From Promerops cafer (taxonomy: Eukaryota; Chordata; Aves; Passeriformes; Nectariniidae), in NCBI GenBank assembly GCA_013398275.1, contig VZSE01006029.1:2694000-2757999 (forward strand): a stretch of DNA of 64,000 nucleotides, written 5' to 3'. The notes under the pieces were generated by a model that worked only from the letters and a program-made list of their open reading frames with translations, had not been told where the DNA came from and made no database searches. Below, in pieces: positions 14,302 to 27,200 of this stretch; the stretch's first letter is position 1; each line of letters opens with the position of its first letter. A program made the position numbers and the translations under genes.

Positions 14302-14337
14302 GAGGAGGAGAAGAAGGAGGAGGAGGAGGAAGAGAGG
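14302..14337. repeat. GA-rich polypurine tract (GAG/GGA triplets)
   Basis: About 36 bases of uninterrupted purines built of GAG, GAA and GGA triplets on the plus strand. Overlapping open frames here read as runs of Arg on the plus strand and Leu or Pro on the minus strand, which is why several 60- to 120-codon frames cluster at 14083-14645; these are by-products of the tract, not genes. Polypurine mirror-like tracts of this sort can adopt triplex structure, but nothing shows a function here. Confidence 0.85.
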
Positions 14338-16370
14338 TCTGACCTGCATCAAGTGTGTGCAGAAGCTCAGGAAAAGGCCATACGGTGCAAAACTTGAGCC
14401 AGGGCCAGCTGTTCCCAGGGACAAGTGGGGTTTTTGGGGTACTGGGTGCATACAGGAAGGACACCCATGCTGGCCACCTGCAACTTGTGGCTAAGTCTCA
14501 GTGCAGTGGTGGCAGCCCTGTGCAGGACAGAGCCCATGAAGACAAGGGGGAAAGATGGAAAGAATAAAATAAAGAGTTGGGAAAATAGCACGGCTGAGCT
14601 GATGGTGATGAGCAGTTTAACAGTGAGATGGTAGAGGCTGAACAAAACAATTTGAGGTATAAATGACCTTGAGGAGGTGAAAATTCACTGAAAAAGGTGG
14701 AAGAGAAGGAGGGTAGAAAATAGTGTGTAAAGAAAGTGCAATATATTTGAGCATTTTTTTTATAGCTCGAGGAATTGCTTCCATTTTTAAGGAAAATTTG
14801 GCATCTTCATTATGACATACCTCTTTCTATAGATTTATAAATTCAGGTCTCCACTCTTGCTGTCATATAATTTGAAACCTTTTAAAAATCTACCATAAAA
14901 TACAGCACAGCATCTATAGGTGATTAAAGGAGGAGCAGTAGGCCTTGTGCAGAGGGCAAAACTCAGTCACAAAAGGAAGCAGTCATCTGACCTTACTGTT
15001 GGCACAGCCATACATCTCCATTTCCTAAGTTAGCAAACTGTTGGGTCCCTGATGTGCCTGCAACTCCTCTTTCAAAATAACATATATCCAGCATATTGCA
15101 GCTTTCCAAGACCTGTGACAAAGCAATTAGAAAGAAAATTGTCCCATTATCGATTGCAAACTTAGCATGGTCTTAGGCAGTTACTTACAATGATTATACT
15201 GCTCCCTTTCTCTTCACTAATTTTCTGCTCGAGTAATCAAGAAATAAGTTTAGATTAAAGACAGAGTGTATTTGACAACTTTGTTACCCAGTTGTTGTGC
15301 TCAGGAATTCAAATGCCTCTCCTATGTCAAGGAAGATTTTTTCTGATGCTCTTTTTCCGGCATACTTAGGTGGCTTGCTGTGACTGTGTCAGTGGTGGCT
15401 CCACAGAATACACTCTGGTCAAGCTGATTTTCATGACAGCAAGCTGTCTTTTTTCCCTTACTTGGCAAAACTCTGTTTCTTCCCACACTGTTAAAACAGA
15501 AACATAAGTAAAGAGTTTCCAGCCTAATTTCGGCACTGGATGCTGTAAATGAGCATGCAATCTGCAAAGAGTAGTTACTACCTTTAACTGAGCTTTCCTG
15601 CTGCTGCTAACCTACTCTACATAAGACACAAATGACACATAAAATTCTACATAAAATATAAGCTGTTATTATGAAGCAAATGAAAAGATAAGTAGCCTTT
15701 CTTCATCTCAATGAGTAGGAAAAGAATGCTAAAACTTTAATGAACCTCTACACAGCTGATCCAGCTAAAAGTATGCTTCTGGACATGATGAGTACTGCTA
15801 GAGTTCCTCTCAGCTGACAGTGCTGGTGGAAGTGGAGATATATATTTACAAGGCCTTAGCACTACATTTCCAGAATTCTTAGTATAATGAAGAAACCCTT
15901 TATCCACCAAGGTGAAAAATCACAATTCTCTGATGATTTGACCATCTCTGAAATGAAAAGCAGAGCTGAGTTCATGCTGACAAACTCATTTTGTTTCACC
16001 ATGCCAAAGGGTATATCTGCTCACTGGCTCTAACTCAAAGAAACAGAGACATTGATTTTTACCCAAACTGGGGAGAACATCACAAGATTTTGAGGGAGTC
16101 AGTGCTTATATCCAAACTGCATGGGATTTTTCAACATTTTTTTATATAGCCCACCACCACCAGAAAAAAAAAAATCCATCTAGATAATATATTTTGGATA
16201 CTGAGAGAGAGGAAATATTTCTTGCAGTTGCTAAAGACCTGTAACCAATTACTCCATCCTCACCATTCTTCAGGGAAGAAAGACACTTTATTGAATAATA
16301 TATGTTTGCACATGCAAGTAATGCAAGGTAAAGGTTTGATAAGAATAATCTTTGGTCTGCAGACTTTAGC
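14338..16370. other. Unique sequence, no gene seen
   Basis: No recognisable coding, RNA or repeat content apart from short A- and T-rich runs (for example 14752-14761 and 16164-16173). Open frames are short and unconvincing. Confidence 0.5.
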
Positions 16371-17490
16371 ACCAGCTCCTCAGTGACTTGTGGCAGACCC
16401 TAGAGCAATCTATGCACTGCACCAACAGGGCCTGAGAGGAGGGGGTCAACTGGACAGAAATGGGCAGTCTCCACTAGCACTTTTTCTTTTCTGATGAGGA
16501 GAGAATTTCCTCATTGACCCCCTATGGCTGACCCCCAAAGTTCCTTGGAGCACATGAACCAGTTGTTCTCAGATGACCCCAGCCAGAGCAGCAGCCCACT
16601 CAAGACCTCAGCCACTCATGGGCGTGGGGACAGGGGCTGCAGATGAGCTGGCCTGCAGCAAACCTCCCTACTCTGCTTGATCCAGGTCTCTAGCTGACAA
16701 TGCCAGCTGCCTCCTCCTGTTCTTTAGTGGCTACAGCTCCCCAGCCCAGAACTGTACTGGGCATTAAAAATTGACACATCAAATGGAGAATGCAGTTAGT
16801 TGGGACAGGGATGTGGTGAGTACATATGGCTTCTGTATGTGTTTTTATCTTCTACTTTTGCCCTGGTTTATTTTACTTTTCAGCCAGCAGAAAATGCAGC
16901 ATTTGCCACCCCAAGGAGAGCCCCTGCCTAGAGTCCCTGCCTCTCCCCTTAGTGTCAATGGCAGCAGAACCATTTCCTGGGTCAGGCTATGGAAGTGTTT
17001 CAAGAGGAGTTGGGGGAAGTCAACTCCTACAGATCTGCTTCATGTCTGTCCCACTGCAGAACACCCCTCTAAATGAACTTTTTTTCTCTTTCAGTTCTAC
17101 AAAGTGCTGTGACAGCAGAGGGAGGCTTGTAATACTGATATTTATTCTCTCACAGCAATGTCCACAGAGAGTTTGCTTACTCAAGCATTGTACAAGAGTC
17201 TAGCTCTGCCTACAATGCTGCAGCTGTATCAAAAGAAAGGAGATGTGGCTTGCTCACCCTTTGTGTGGGATGGCACAGCAGTGTTTGAAGAGGCCTGTGT
17301 TCTCTCTCAAATAATAGCACTGACAGCTTATTCAGAGTACTCGATAGGGACAGCATCAACAGAGGATGATGCTAGTTCTGAACCTGCTAGTTCTGTGCTG
17401 GAACACAGAATTTTTCTGTATTTCTTGGATATTTTTTTCAGTTTCCTAATGGATGTTGCTCCCCATAATGTCGCCGGAGATATTGTCTGA
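16371..17490. other. GC-richer stretch with three overlapping open frames, unrecognised
   Basis: From about 16380 to 17060 the sequence is visibly richer in G and C than its flanks. Plus-strand frames of 101 (16771-17076), 125 (16826-17203) and 110 codons (17158-17490) overlap in different phases. The last contains an acidic Ser/Glu-rich part (TASTEDDASSEPASS, near residues 64-78) followed by a hydrophobic segment. No frame has a signature I know, and the shift from one phase to the next would fit either an old frameshifted remnant or chance. It is listed so that a protein search can be aimed at it. Confidence 0.25.
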
Positions 17491-19632
17491 AGAAAAGAAA
17501 AAAGGAACCTGCAAAACTATCACATGTACAACAACAACAAAAAAGGCTAACAGCTTCCACGTGACAGTAAAAACAGCTCACTAACATATTTGGCAAGAAG
17601 AAGAGGACTGAAGCAAATAAAACTCATTTCCTCAGAGGTGATTAAACAGAACTGTGCTGCAGGGACAGTTAAGCACAGTTAGGGTTTCAAGCACAGCTGT
17701 CAAAGCTTGAACATTGGCTGTTCCCCTGTGTCTGTCCTTACCTTCTCCTACAGTATTTGGACATTGCAGGTTCACTTCAAATTAAGCTGTTTCAAAGCAG
17801 CCATGCTCCCTGAAATGTGAAAGTTTATATTTAATGGCTTTTGGTTTTTCTCAGATTGGTTAAATAATGACATATCCTAAGAAGGATTTTATTTTTATTG
17901 AAATTACTTGGTTTTACAGACGACGACTCTAAAAGAAAAATGTAGTAAAACAAGAGATCAGCTCTGGTCCTGGAATGAATTAGGCATTTCTTAACTTTCT
18001 CACAGTTAATACTTCATAATCCCTTGACTGCTAGTTAATTTAATTTTGTGCTAGGAAAAAAAGACCTGGAAATGAATGACTCATTTTTGTGTTGAAGGGA
18101 TTTTATTTTTATTATCACTGGTTAAGACAATTACTTACAGTCTGCTCAAAAGGCAGAACTATATAATAGGACTTGAAATATTAATGCAAGTGAATGCAGT
18201 CACTATTGCTTGCATTTACTCCTTTTGTCAACAATATGAGTAAGCGATTTAGCTATATCCTATGATATTTTCTTTTGAACAGGGAATATTCTTAATTTTT
18301 GAGAATATATTTCTTCAGTCTTCACTGACAGAACAGATATATAATTTTTGGCAAATCTACCATTGATCTTTGACCCAGACTTGAAAGCCAGGATTTACTG
18401 AAATATTTAAGTTACTTAAGATTAAAATAGCAACCCTTCTTAGACAGACAATTTTAAAAATCTATCAGAAATCACAGATAATTTTGTTATTTATAGTTGT
18501 TATCCTTTTTATATCATGAGTAACTTGATTGCTTCTCAGTTTTCAATGATCATGAATGACTCTATAGACTAATTCTTTTCAAAAATAGCAGGCTGATCAG
18601 AATAATGAAAATTATTTTGCGATGGAAAAAGAAAAATTTATCAATTTTTGTGATGACGTCACAAAAGCATCATTTTCTTGGAATTTCTGAGAAATTTGTT
18701 ATGAGAAAAGTTTTCTTTGCATTGGAGAAAATTCTCTGCAGTATTAATTTAGACTCTTTCTCCCTTCTAGAAAAATCCAGTCAGTAGGAAGTGTTCTCTT
18801 TTTCTCCCTATAATACCCAATGCAGTATTTTATAATTCTTCCATTATATCTCCTACTACCCATAAGCCAAAAAGGAAGAAACAAAGACAATTTTTCATAC
18901 AGTTTTAAGTGAAATGATAATTTCAGAAACATAAGAACTTCACTTAAGTTGAACTTAACATTATCTTGGAAATACAATGTGTTTTCTGTGAGTTGATATA
19001 AATATGTCTAAACATAGTTGAAGGGGGGAAAGGACAAGGGATCTCTTGTCTACACCCAAATCCTCAGGTGGCATGTGCTATATTTTATGGTTCATTATTG
19101 CTGTTGGAATCTCAGTATGCACTACTAAAAGGGATCAGTCTTCAAAATTTTAGATTTGGGTGTGCAAGAATACTGTAAGAAGCTGCTAAGCAGAATAGCA
19201 AAACCAGAGAAGTTAAATGGGCTTTTTTATTCCTGAATAGTTTTTATATGGCATTGCAATCTGTTCTATTAAAAATTAGATCACTTCAGATCAAGAAGAG
19301 GAAGACATTGTTTACTGAGGAGAGAAGAGAAAGGAAGAAAGATACCAGACACAATACAATCTGAGCTATTTTTTTCCCAATAAAATTTTCATAGAAAATA
19401 GTTTGTTTGACATGATAGATGAAAGATGCTGAAGTTTAAAAATCACAAAATTGCAAATATCTTAGAAAAACAAGTTTCACTGCCATTATTGTTATAGTTT
19501 CTATGCGGATTATACAAACTTTAGGAGTCTAGTAACACGTTTTTGGTCTCCCAGGATTACATGCTGAAGTAGGATTGTAGGATTAATCTTCTCTAAGTAA
19601 TTCAAGAATATACTTTCCTAGAGTAAGAACAG

Positions 19633-19654
19633 CATGGTATCCATGGTATCCATG
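19633..19654. repeat. 9-bp tandem repeat, about 2.4 copies
   Basis: The unit CATGGTATC is repeated twice perfectly and then begun a third time (CATG). Too short to be a true minisatellite; probably a replication-slippage duplication. Confidence 0.8.
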
Positions 19655-22226
19655 TTGCAGGCAGTTGTAAAAACCATGGAGTATTCAATTCAATGAGTTC
19701 TTCACTACTGCAATATGTTGAAGATGGTAAAGATGATGATTACACAAAAAAACCTGAGACTCAGATCTGTTTAAGACATTTAGAGTCAGGAACACATTGA
19801 TTTTTAAAGAATATTCGTTAAGATGGACCAGCTAGGGCAGGTATTGGTACCTCAGGGTTTCCAGCTTTCCTTTTCTGGGCTGTTCAATACAAGTAGGTGA
19901 CTCCCAAACAATCTTTTAATATCTAAATCAGCATTCATTATAAGTGGTCTTTACCACCAGACAAGGAAATGTGTATGTGGAAGAAAGCAACAGCAGCTGT
20001 TGAGCAGCACCCACATTATTGTGAGGTCTAATGTGAATGGGGCAGGGGACAAGGGTTGAAAGAGGAGGGCAAAGCTCTCATATTCCTTAAAAACACCTGC
20101 AGGGATCCACAGCAGATCTGATAGGTACTCCTCTGCTCTTTTTAATTTGCTTCACACACAGAGGATTTTCTTTTAAGCTCACAACAATAATTTGCTGCTT
20201 CTAAACAATTCCCTACTTTGAAAAACATATTCACATATCAACCAAGTTATAATTACTGTTGTTTTGAGGGCTGCAGGTTAAAGCAAAATAAGATTAATCC
20301 CCTTTGGTTGAAAAAAACCTTTATACTGTAACTACAAAAATAATCTTTGCTGAATAAAAATACTAAACTAGATTGAAATGTTAATTGCTAAAAATATTTT
20401 AATTTCTGCTGTTTGGGGACTGAATTCTGGGATCCTGAATCATAATAATTAAGGCATTTCTACTCTTTGGATTGCTTCAGTATCAGGAAATTGACCACAG
20501 TAAGGTGTAAGAGTCCTAGCCATATCCTGAAAATTTATTCATTGCCATAATTTGCTTTAAGTCTGGACTATTGAAAAATTGCACTCCCAGAGAATCTACA
20601 CAGGCCACCTCTAGCTACTAACTTTAATTTGTTTTTCTGCACTTTGGTATAAAACAGATTAGTCTCATATAGAGAACTGAAGACAGTTACTCTTAGAAGA
20701 ATAGTTTTCTTCTCTTTGCAAAAATGAAAGAGTAGCAATGTAATGTTAGCCAAGCAATACTGTTTCTCCTTACAGATAAACAATTTTGCTTTTTTCATCT
20801 TCCAGCAAGCATATTGTGGTAACTTCCTAATCAAAGGCTCTCTCTTTTCCCCTTAAAATCAGTTTTTGAAAACGTCACACTTCTTCAGGCTCTCCAAATC
20901 ATGCATGAGAAAGCACCCAATGATGTTTTCTGTTGCTAAAAATTCCTGCCCGATCTTAATAAAGAAAACAAACCTACCACAAACAGCTAAAATTCAAAAC
21001 GAGAGTTCTGATTGCAAAATCCTTTTTCCATGTTCAACACCATCCTCTCCTAATACATCAAAGCCCCACTGAGAAGATTGTTCAGTATGATACAACAGAC
21101 AGGATCCTGAAAACTACTGTTTGAAGAATGTGATTATGCATCCCCCATGAGAAAACAGAAGCTGTGTGGTAGAGAGAGAGGGCAGATTTCACAAAAAATA
21201 AAGGCTTATATTGTGCCTTGTTGATTGTATCTGGTGAATGACAGTAACACCAAAGTTTTAGCTTCATGTAAGGTGAAAAAAAATCATCTCCCTTTACCTA
21301 TAACAAAATTTTGCCTCAGATCTTTGTTGAAACACGTGATTTTGAACTCCATAGGGTAAAGGTTGATTTCATGCCAGCATATATTGAGGAAACTCAATGG
21401 ATCAGGTGTCTCAGGAATGTTTCAGCTCTAGCTTACTTTTGCAAGTCCACACCAGGTTTTCCCATGATTTATGGTTTCATCTCAGTGGCATGTGTAAGGC
21501 TGAATTACTGATCCCAGTTTTATCCAGAAAGGATGAGAGTACACCACAGGTTGTAGCTACTTATTGCTTCAGAAAGAACAAAGAAGGGGGACTGGCAAAC
21601 TTCCTGGCCAAGAAAATCCCTTTGTAAAGTCAGGATCGAGGGACATAGAGATGTGCAGATTCCCATTTTGTGCCACCTCTGTCATTAGGAATTTTGCATT
21701 TCCCATGCCTGAAATCTGACAACTTTAATGAACAAATGCATAATGAAGAGAAAAATGCTATTGTGTTTTACCATTAAGGAAAGACATTTTCAGAAGGAAT
21801 TCTGTTCAACAAGCCATAAGATTAAATTTTTGTAATCTTTTTCCTTCCTACTCTTCTTAGTTTATGCTGCTACCAGGAGATCAAGTTAAATGTCAATTTC
21901 AAAGAGTATTTTTCAAATGTCTTTTTTATTAGCAGCCACTTGCCATGTTTGAATAGTGGCTGTGTAAGGTTTGCTTCAACTATTCATTTTTCAAGTATCT
22001 GCTAGGTCCTACACTATTTCTTTTCCTCTCCAAATATGATAGTTGCAATTTAAAATGAAGGACTGGAGAATAATGAATTTTCATTGAAAATTTTCAAATT
22101 AGCAAAAATGAGAAGTGCAATCTGTGAAGTTTCAAAATTCACAAAGAGTTTTCTCGATACAGTGGGATAAATATTAATAGTTCAACTTCTACTTTTTTTT
22201 GCTGCTTTTGTTCATGAAGATCTTCT

Positions 22227-22270
22227 GAATCAGGAAGAATCAGGAAGAATCAGAAAGAATCAGAAAGAAT
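22227..22270. repeat. 10-bp tandem repeat, about 4.4 copies
   Basis: Two copies of GAATCAGGAA are followed by two of GAATCAGAAA and a final GAAT. The G-to-A difference is shared by the last two copies, so the array seems to have grown by duplication of one variant from the other. A potentially length-variable locus. Confidence 0.92.
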
Positions 22271-23354
22271 GAAAGACAAATATTTGGTCAGGAAATATGT
22301 CTGTTAATAAGCCAAAGATGTGAAGTTGTACCACCACTTTGGCAGTCCACAGACAGAGCTCATCTAGAGCATATAAAAGTTGTAATTGTTTTTGAAAAAT
22401 CATACTAGGATGAATCACAAGATTATGCTATTTACCAAGGAACAATCCCAGATATAAGAGAATTAGTAGTCAATAATCTAATAGCCTCAAAAACGGTTAT
22501 TGGATGCATACTCCAAAACCAATAGATAGTCTTCTTCATCATTTAATAAAGCTTGAATTATGTGGTCTTACGGAACAATCCTTCTCTAGACAGGATGATG
22601 GACACAGGGTAATACATTTTATAGCAGAACACACAATTTCATTTTTTACTGCCTTCCACCTTCCCAGATTCATACATTTTCAGAATGAAAAGCAAAAGTT
22701 ATAACACAATTTCCAAAACCAGATAGCAGATGTTTTAGTTGGGAAATCTATATTATTCTCTCACTCGTTAAACACTTCTGTTTACGTATCAGTTACAGTA
22801 TTCATCATCATAATTATTAGTTCTTGATTCCACTATATAGAGTCTTGAACCCTGAGCTTTTATAAGTCATTTAAGAGCATAACTATACAAAAAATAGCCC
22901 CTAATTTTCATTGTTTCAGTGGTTCTACTGGTAGTCTAAAGAAAGTGCTTGTTAGCATGAATGACTAACAAAGTAAAGCTAATGTTAAGCATAAAAATTA
23001 TGCATAATCCAACACATACAGAAACTAATAGTTGTCTTTGCAGACATTTGGAAACTAAAATTAAAACATAAACTAGTCTTTTACATTAAAGGTCTCAAGT
23101 GATAGTCATTGTGTTTGCACTTAGTTCAGGTGTTTTGGAAAATAAGAATAAACACACCATGATGCCTCTCTTCTTAACAAGGTGTAACACTTTGTTATCA
23201 CTTGTTTGCTGCTTATTTTGCCACAACAAATTACAAAGGTCTGTCATTCCCCATGACTGCTTGTGCAATCAAACAAGGAAGGAAACTTGACCCTTATATT
23301 TTGTCTATGAGGAGGTGGCTGAAAAACTTCCCAGCTGTGTCATATGTATACTTT

Positions 23355-23377
23355 GTTAATGTTAATGTTAATGTTAA
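23355..23377. repeat. Hexamer repeat (GTTAAT)n
   Basis: Three perfect GTTAAT units and a partial fourth. A minor microsatellite. Confidence 0.9.
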
Positions 23378-23721
23378 ATGCTGTTGAATGCTCAATTTAT
23401 CCTCTTTTTTTAGTTTGAAAACAGAGACTTTAAAGTGGTATTAATAACTGCTTTAGGAGATATACAGGTTGATCTACAGAAATTTATAGAAATTTTAGTC
23501 AAGTTTTATACAGAAATTTAAAAAAAAAATCCAACACATTCTTGTCAGCAGGTAAACCTGTCTCTTCACAATGGGCACAGGCTGGACAGTGCCTGGGAGC
23601 TGCATGATGGCTAATGAGATGCACAAGAACTACCAGCAGAGCTTCCAAAACTGGAAAGCATGTTTAGTAACTCCAGTCTTGCTACTCCTGAGTCAGTTTT
23701 TTCCCAAAATATGAATAAAAG

Positions 23722-23726
23722 GTGGC
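23722..23726 (+). repeat. Target-site duplication, left copy (GTGGC)
   Basis: GTGGC directly precedes the TG that opens the LTR at 23727 and is repeated exactly after the closing CA. Five bases is the usual duplication length for avian ERVL-type elements. Confidence 0.75.
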
Positions 23727-24293
23727 TGGTTTTGGCTCAGATAGAGTTAATTTTCTTCAGAGTGGTATGGGGCTGTGTTTTGGATTTGTGCTGAACACAG
23801 GGTTGGTACTGTGATGTTTTTGTTAGCGCTAAGCAGAGCCAAGACCTCTCCTGCTTTTTGTGCTGCCACACTGGTGGGGGGTCTGGGGGTGCATGGGAGG
23901 CTGGGGGGAGACACAGCTGGGACAGTGACCCCAACTGACCAAAGGGATATTCCAGACCTTATGGCATCATGCTCATTATATAAAGTGGGGGGAAAGAGGA
24001 GGAAGGAGGGGACATCTGGAGTGATGGTGTTTGTCTTCCCAAGTAACTGTTATGTGATGGGACCATGATTTCCTGGGATGGCTCAATATCTGCCTGCCCA
24101 TGGGAAGCACTGAATTAATTCCTTGTTTTGCTTTGTTTGTGTCTGTGGCTTCTGCTTTCCCTATTATGCTGTCCTTATCTCAGCCCATGAGTTTTTCAGT
24201 TTTTTGCCCTTCCAACACTCTCCCCTCTCTTTCGGGTGAGGGAGTGAGGAAGCAGCTGTGTGGGGCTTGGTTAATGGCTGGGGTTTGACACCA
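23727..24293 (+). mobile_element. Solo LTR of an ERVL-type endogenous retrovirus
   Basis: A 567-bp LTR that opens with TGGTTTTGGC and closes with TTTGACACCA. It is bracketed by a perfect 5-bp duplication GTGGC (23722-23726 and 24294-24298). Internal landmarks match an avian ERVL LTR I recall: GGGGCTGTGTTTTGGATTTG near 23769, CCAACTGACCAAAGGGATAT near 23931, and CCATGGGAAGCACTGAATTA near 24098. A TATA box (TATATAAAG, 23977-23985) sits where the U3 promoter should be. The expected poly(A)-signal region near 24162 reads CCTATTATGC, so that signal appears mutated. No primer-binding site or internal retroviral sequence lies on either side, so the element was reduced to a single LTR by recombination between its two ends. 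Orientation is plus, judged from the TATA box and from the landmark order. Confidence 0.88.
23977..23985 (+). promoter_or_regulatory. TATA box of the solo LTR
   Basis: TATATAAAG lies 250 bases inside the LTR, the normal position for the retroviral core promoter at the U3/R transition. It is intact, so cryptic transcription toward 24300 onward is conceivable, but nothing downstream looks like an exon. Confidence 0.6.
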
Positions 24294-24298
24294 GTGGC
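24294..24298 (+). repeat. Target-site duplication, right copy (GTGGC)
   Basis: Exact repeat of 23722-23726 immediately after the LTR's terminal CA. It fixes both ends of the element. Confidence 0.75.
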
Positions 24299-27200
24299 TG
24301 ACACCACTACAAAGACACATTTTTATATTAGCTATTGGAATGTGAGAAGTTGCTGAGATGAATAGGCATATTAATTTTAAAAAGCCCACCTCAGGATTAT
24401 AGGAGGAGCGCTAGGCACTAATGCTCTGCAGGTAACAGTTAATGTCTACAAGAATAAAAGAGAAACTCTACCAGGGAGAGGAGCTGGAGCTGACCTCCCT
24501 TCCCCAGAGGCTTCCCAGTTAAAGCCCATTCATGGATAGGAAAACAGAAGTAAACTGAGACAGACTTCAGTGGAATTTCATACCCTTCCCATAAAATGCT
24601 TTTTGCCTTCCTGACTCCATGGAAACATAACAGTCAGTAGTACCAAAGGGGAAAAGAGTGGCAGCCAAAAGGAACAGAACTGTGGAGGAATCAGGCCTGT
24701 GTTATCAGACAGAAAGGTAATCAAGTGGGGGTTGTTGAGGTGAAAAAGTAGATGTCACCTTGGCAACCTGAGATAAACTCATGAAAAATGCAATGGTCTC
24801 CCTATGAGGGAGAAAATGACAGATTAATATTGAATCAAGATGCTTTTATTTAGTGTAGGTAAACAGTTCTCCAAGCGATGCAAATGCATAAAATGTTTCT
24901 TTATTCTCTTCCTAGAGTGACCTACACATTCTAGTTATCACTGACATATCAATGTGTTAAACAGGTCAGAGAAATAGGCATGGAAACTGATGCTGATTAA
25001 ATGTTATTCTGATTTCTGGAAAGCAGTACTACAGTGGGATTGTTGTCTATTTTATTACTTTTTAATTTGGTTTCCTAATCGGATTTTTTACCTGATAGAA
25101 GAGGGATGAAAACAAAAGGTTTATGATTAATATTTGATGGAAAAGTTAGGAAGTGTTTTTCCAGTTCAAGATTTGCATTTTCTCTTATTCTTTTAAGTTC
25201 TGGCTTTAGGTTCTTTCTTGACTTTTAATTTGCCTCACAGAGATTTGGAAGCTTGATAAGAAATTCTCTTTTCCCTTTTGTGCACTCAATGTGAGACTCA
25301 CACAATAGGGTTTTTTTTTTTAGTCTGAAAAACAGCCCAGAATAAAATATAATTTCAGTTCCTGAATAGTTGAGGCTGAGGCAAAATTTCTTACACTGTT
25401 GAGATGGGGAACACCAGCTTCCTGACAGTGCCTGGTTCCACTCAGTATCCTGATGATAACCAGGATAGGAACTGTGTTGTGTGAAAGCCCACACACAAGT
25501 TGTCATATATAAATTCATAATAAAGCTTTGTCATCAACATGGGAGACATTGAAATGTAAATTACATCAATTTCTTAAACTAGGAATAGGTTTTCCTTTGT
25601 TTGAATTTTTTTCTGACCTTTGCCTTTCTTTTAGCATCTACCTCTAGCACTCATTATGCATTAACATCTGGACATGTTGTGCATGCACTGCTCTATTGGA
25701 GTGCATTTGTGAGTCAATATTTTATTCTTTGACATTTTTAGCAATGTTAAATACCATTGTTCCACTATAACTATTCATCTGTTACTTTTATAGACAGTTT
25801 CCTCCTTAGCTTAGCTGCAGCAGGTTTTCCTTTTAGCTGAACAAGAGAAAATACTGATGGAATAAAAATAACTGGCTAAAAAAAGCTACTGCCCTGCAGC
25901 AAACATTAATAATTAATATGTATTAAGGTGTACTTCAAGTATTTACATAGTCAGATTTTATACCCAACAAAGGATCAATTTTGACTGTTTATTCTGATTC
26001 CCTGAGACAGGTCAGGAATTTTGCCTATCAGTTTCCAAATCTATCCCAAGAACTGCAGAATCAAGCTAGGCTATTAGTGAGCAATCTCCCACTGATTTTC
26101 AGATAAAGCTGGAAAACTATGAGGACTGCAGCACAAGGCCTTAGGTTAAAAAAGCCCCTCACATTTACCATTTTTGACTTAAGTATATACTTGAAGTTAA
26201 AACTTATTTTGCAGACTCCAGTTCAGGAAAGTATCTCTGTTCAGAATAGCATTTGTCTCTCTGTAAATATTCATACAGTGATGATTTAACACTTAATCCT
26301 TATGCTACCAGTACCTACTTCATCGTGTTTAGCAGACTTTACAAACCATAAATTTTCAATCCACTGGTAGCACTCTACACCCAAAGGAAAGCATCTGCAT
26401 ATGTCTTTCCTTGGGAATAATATTTGAAGTTGGGATGTGTCCTTTAGTGTAGGCAATAGCTTCCTCTTAGAGACAAATGGATTGCCTCTGGCAGGGAAAA
26501 GCCACCCTTCAAATGACTAAATATATAATAAAAGCTGTTGATTGAAGTACTGGTGAATTTCCTATAACATCTATTTTGCAGTCTTTTAAACAGACCACAT
26601 AGTTTTGGGGTTTTTTCCTTAAACTAAGAGACAGCCCTGGGACTGAAGCCTGCAGTTGGGCACACCAACCCACCAGGTCCCTACCAGTGTATTTATAGCC
26701 AAACTTGCTGTTGGGGTTGTTTCCAGGCACCAAAGCACATCTCCACTCTCCAGACACATTTTTTTCCCCCAAAACACACCAGCTAATAATTTATTGCTCA
26801 CCTGCCCACCTCTGTGTTTGGTCCATGATAGGCTCCAGGACCGTGACTGTGTTCAATGCTGGCTACATGACCTGGGAAAGAACCATCATTTTCCACATCC
26901 CCACTCAAGACTGGGGCAGAATCTCTTCTGGCTCCCATTGCACATCTTGTCTGAGGACCAATGAGCAAAACAGGAGAGACAAAACCACTGTCTTGGATTC
27001 AGAGGAGGATTTTATTTCTTTTGCGTTGCACAAGCTAAATTCAGCAAAGAAGCTTTGTCAACATTGGAATAAAGTGGTGCCAGGAATGGTATAGTAGGAT
27101 GTTGAAAATTAGAAGAATTGCAGCTTTTGCAGCATCTGACAGTCCAACTCTCTTAACACATAGTCAGATTTTTTGAAGTTAGTAACTATATTTGTATCAG

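Larger units (their letters stand above)
17491..23721. other. Unique AT-rich sequence, no gene seen
   Basis: Long AT-rich stretch without a nameable gene or interspersed repeat. It includes three very short tandem repeats (19633-19654, 22227-22270 and 23355-23377), listed separately. Confidence 0.55.

Noticed and set aside
14083..14645. Cluster of overlapping frames on both strands with poly-Arg, poly-Leu and poly-Pro runs
   Set aside because: All arise from the GA-rich polypurine tract at 14302-14337.
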